From NCBI RefSeq assembly GCF_963678635.1, contig NC_087064.1, forward strand, positions 70,121,465 through 70,185,464: a DNA stretch of 64,000 nucleotides, given 5' to 3'. Positions 63,807 to 64,000 of this stretch are shown one piece after another. How positions within the stretch are numbered: position 1 is the first letter of the stretch; every line of letters starts with the position of its first letter. The notes under the pieces were generated by a model, which made no database searches, was not told the origin of the DNA, and saw only the letters and a list, made by a program, of their open reading frames with translations. A program made the translations under genes and the position numbers. The DNA is from Symsagittifera roscoffensis. Its lineage: Eukaryota; Xenacoelomorpha; Acoela; Convolutidae.

Positions 63807-64000
63807 GTATAATTACACTAGAGAACTTAAGTGAGCGCTAGTGTTATACTACGACTACTCTTTTTTATCTAACATAAGTCGCAATTGTTAGTTACGTTTT
63901 TGGGCACCTTTACGGCTTTTTGATAGCATGTGCTTTGACGTTTGAACAGTAATAATTTAAAACATTTAATGAACCGAAAAAAGCTATTTGTTTTAAACCA
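63807..64000. other. ABCD3 intron 13, start
   Basis: Intron sequence after the Walker A exon, running off the window. It opens with a phrase (gaacttaagtgagcgctagtg, then ctactctttt) similar to text near 60693 and 62733. Confidence 0.6.

Overview
The window is animal (metazoan, most likely invertebrate) nuclear DNA; I cannot name the species. The decisive evidence is one host gene split by GT-AG introns with T-rich acceptors: the peroxisomal ABC half-transporter ABCD3 (PMP70), on the + strand. Thirteen coding exons between 28350 and 63806 join in phase into 529 residues and run off the right edge inside the nucleotide-binding domain. Most of the rest is mobile DNA.

Region A (1 to about 24 kb, minus strand) is a giant Ty3/gypsy-like element. 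Reading leftwards it has a repeat-rich leader (24-20.5 kb), gag (20470-16820), protease/RT/RNase H/integrase (16952-10950) and a 3' ORF starting at 10559 that is still open at the left edge (3,519 codons visible). Gag-pol is broken by three in-frame stops and a deletion/frame change in the protease. The pol product ends in a degenerate macro (ADP-ribose-binding-like) domain. The 3' ORF carries a canonical SGNH-hydrolase domain and a second degenerate one, and contains an exact in-frame direct repeat offset by 6,438 bp (2,146 codons).

Region 24.4-28.3 kb holds a few unassigned minus-strand ORFs and the probable 5' end of ABCD3.

Region B (36808-56300) is a young, apparently intact 19.5 kb LTR retroelement inserted in sense inside ABCD3 intron 9, flanked by a 4-bp TATT duplication. 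It has an array of three shortened 5' LTRs separated by two exact 42-nt antisense copies of a tRNA 3' half, a PBS, a leader with twin hairpins, a small basic ORF, an uninterrupted 2,740-aa gag-pol, two small hydrophobic ORFs, a 378-codon ORF with no AUG, an envelope-like glycoprotein, a 597-aa ORF of unknown function, a 1.6 kb 3' region and a full 3' LTR. Four of its ORF junctions overlap, two as ATGA stop/start overlaps, which suggests polycistronic expression.

The ABCD3 introns also carry foldback/MITE DNA, a dispersed palindromic motif family, a second intronic repeat family and tRNA-like SINE remnants. The main candidates for something undescribed are the RT-copied tRNA halves between LTRs and the multi-ORF env-bearing layout of element B, and the captured macro and SGNH enzyme folds of element A.
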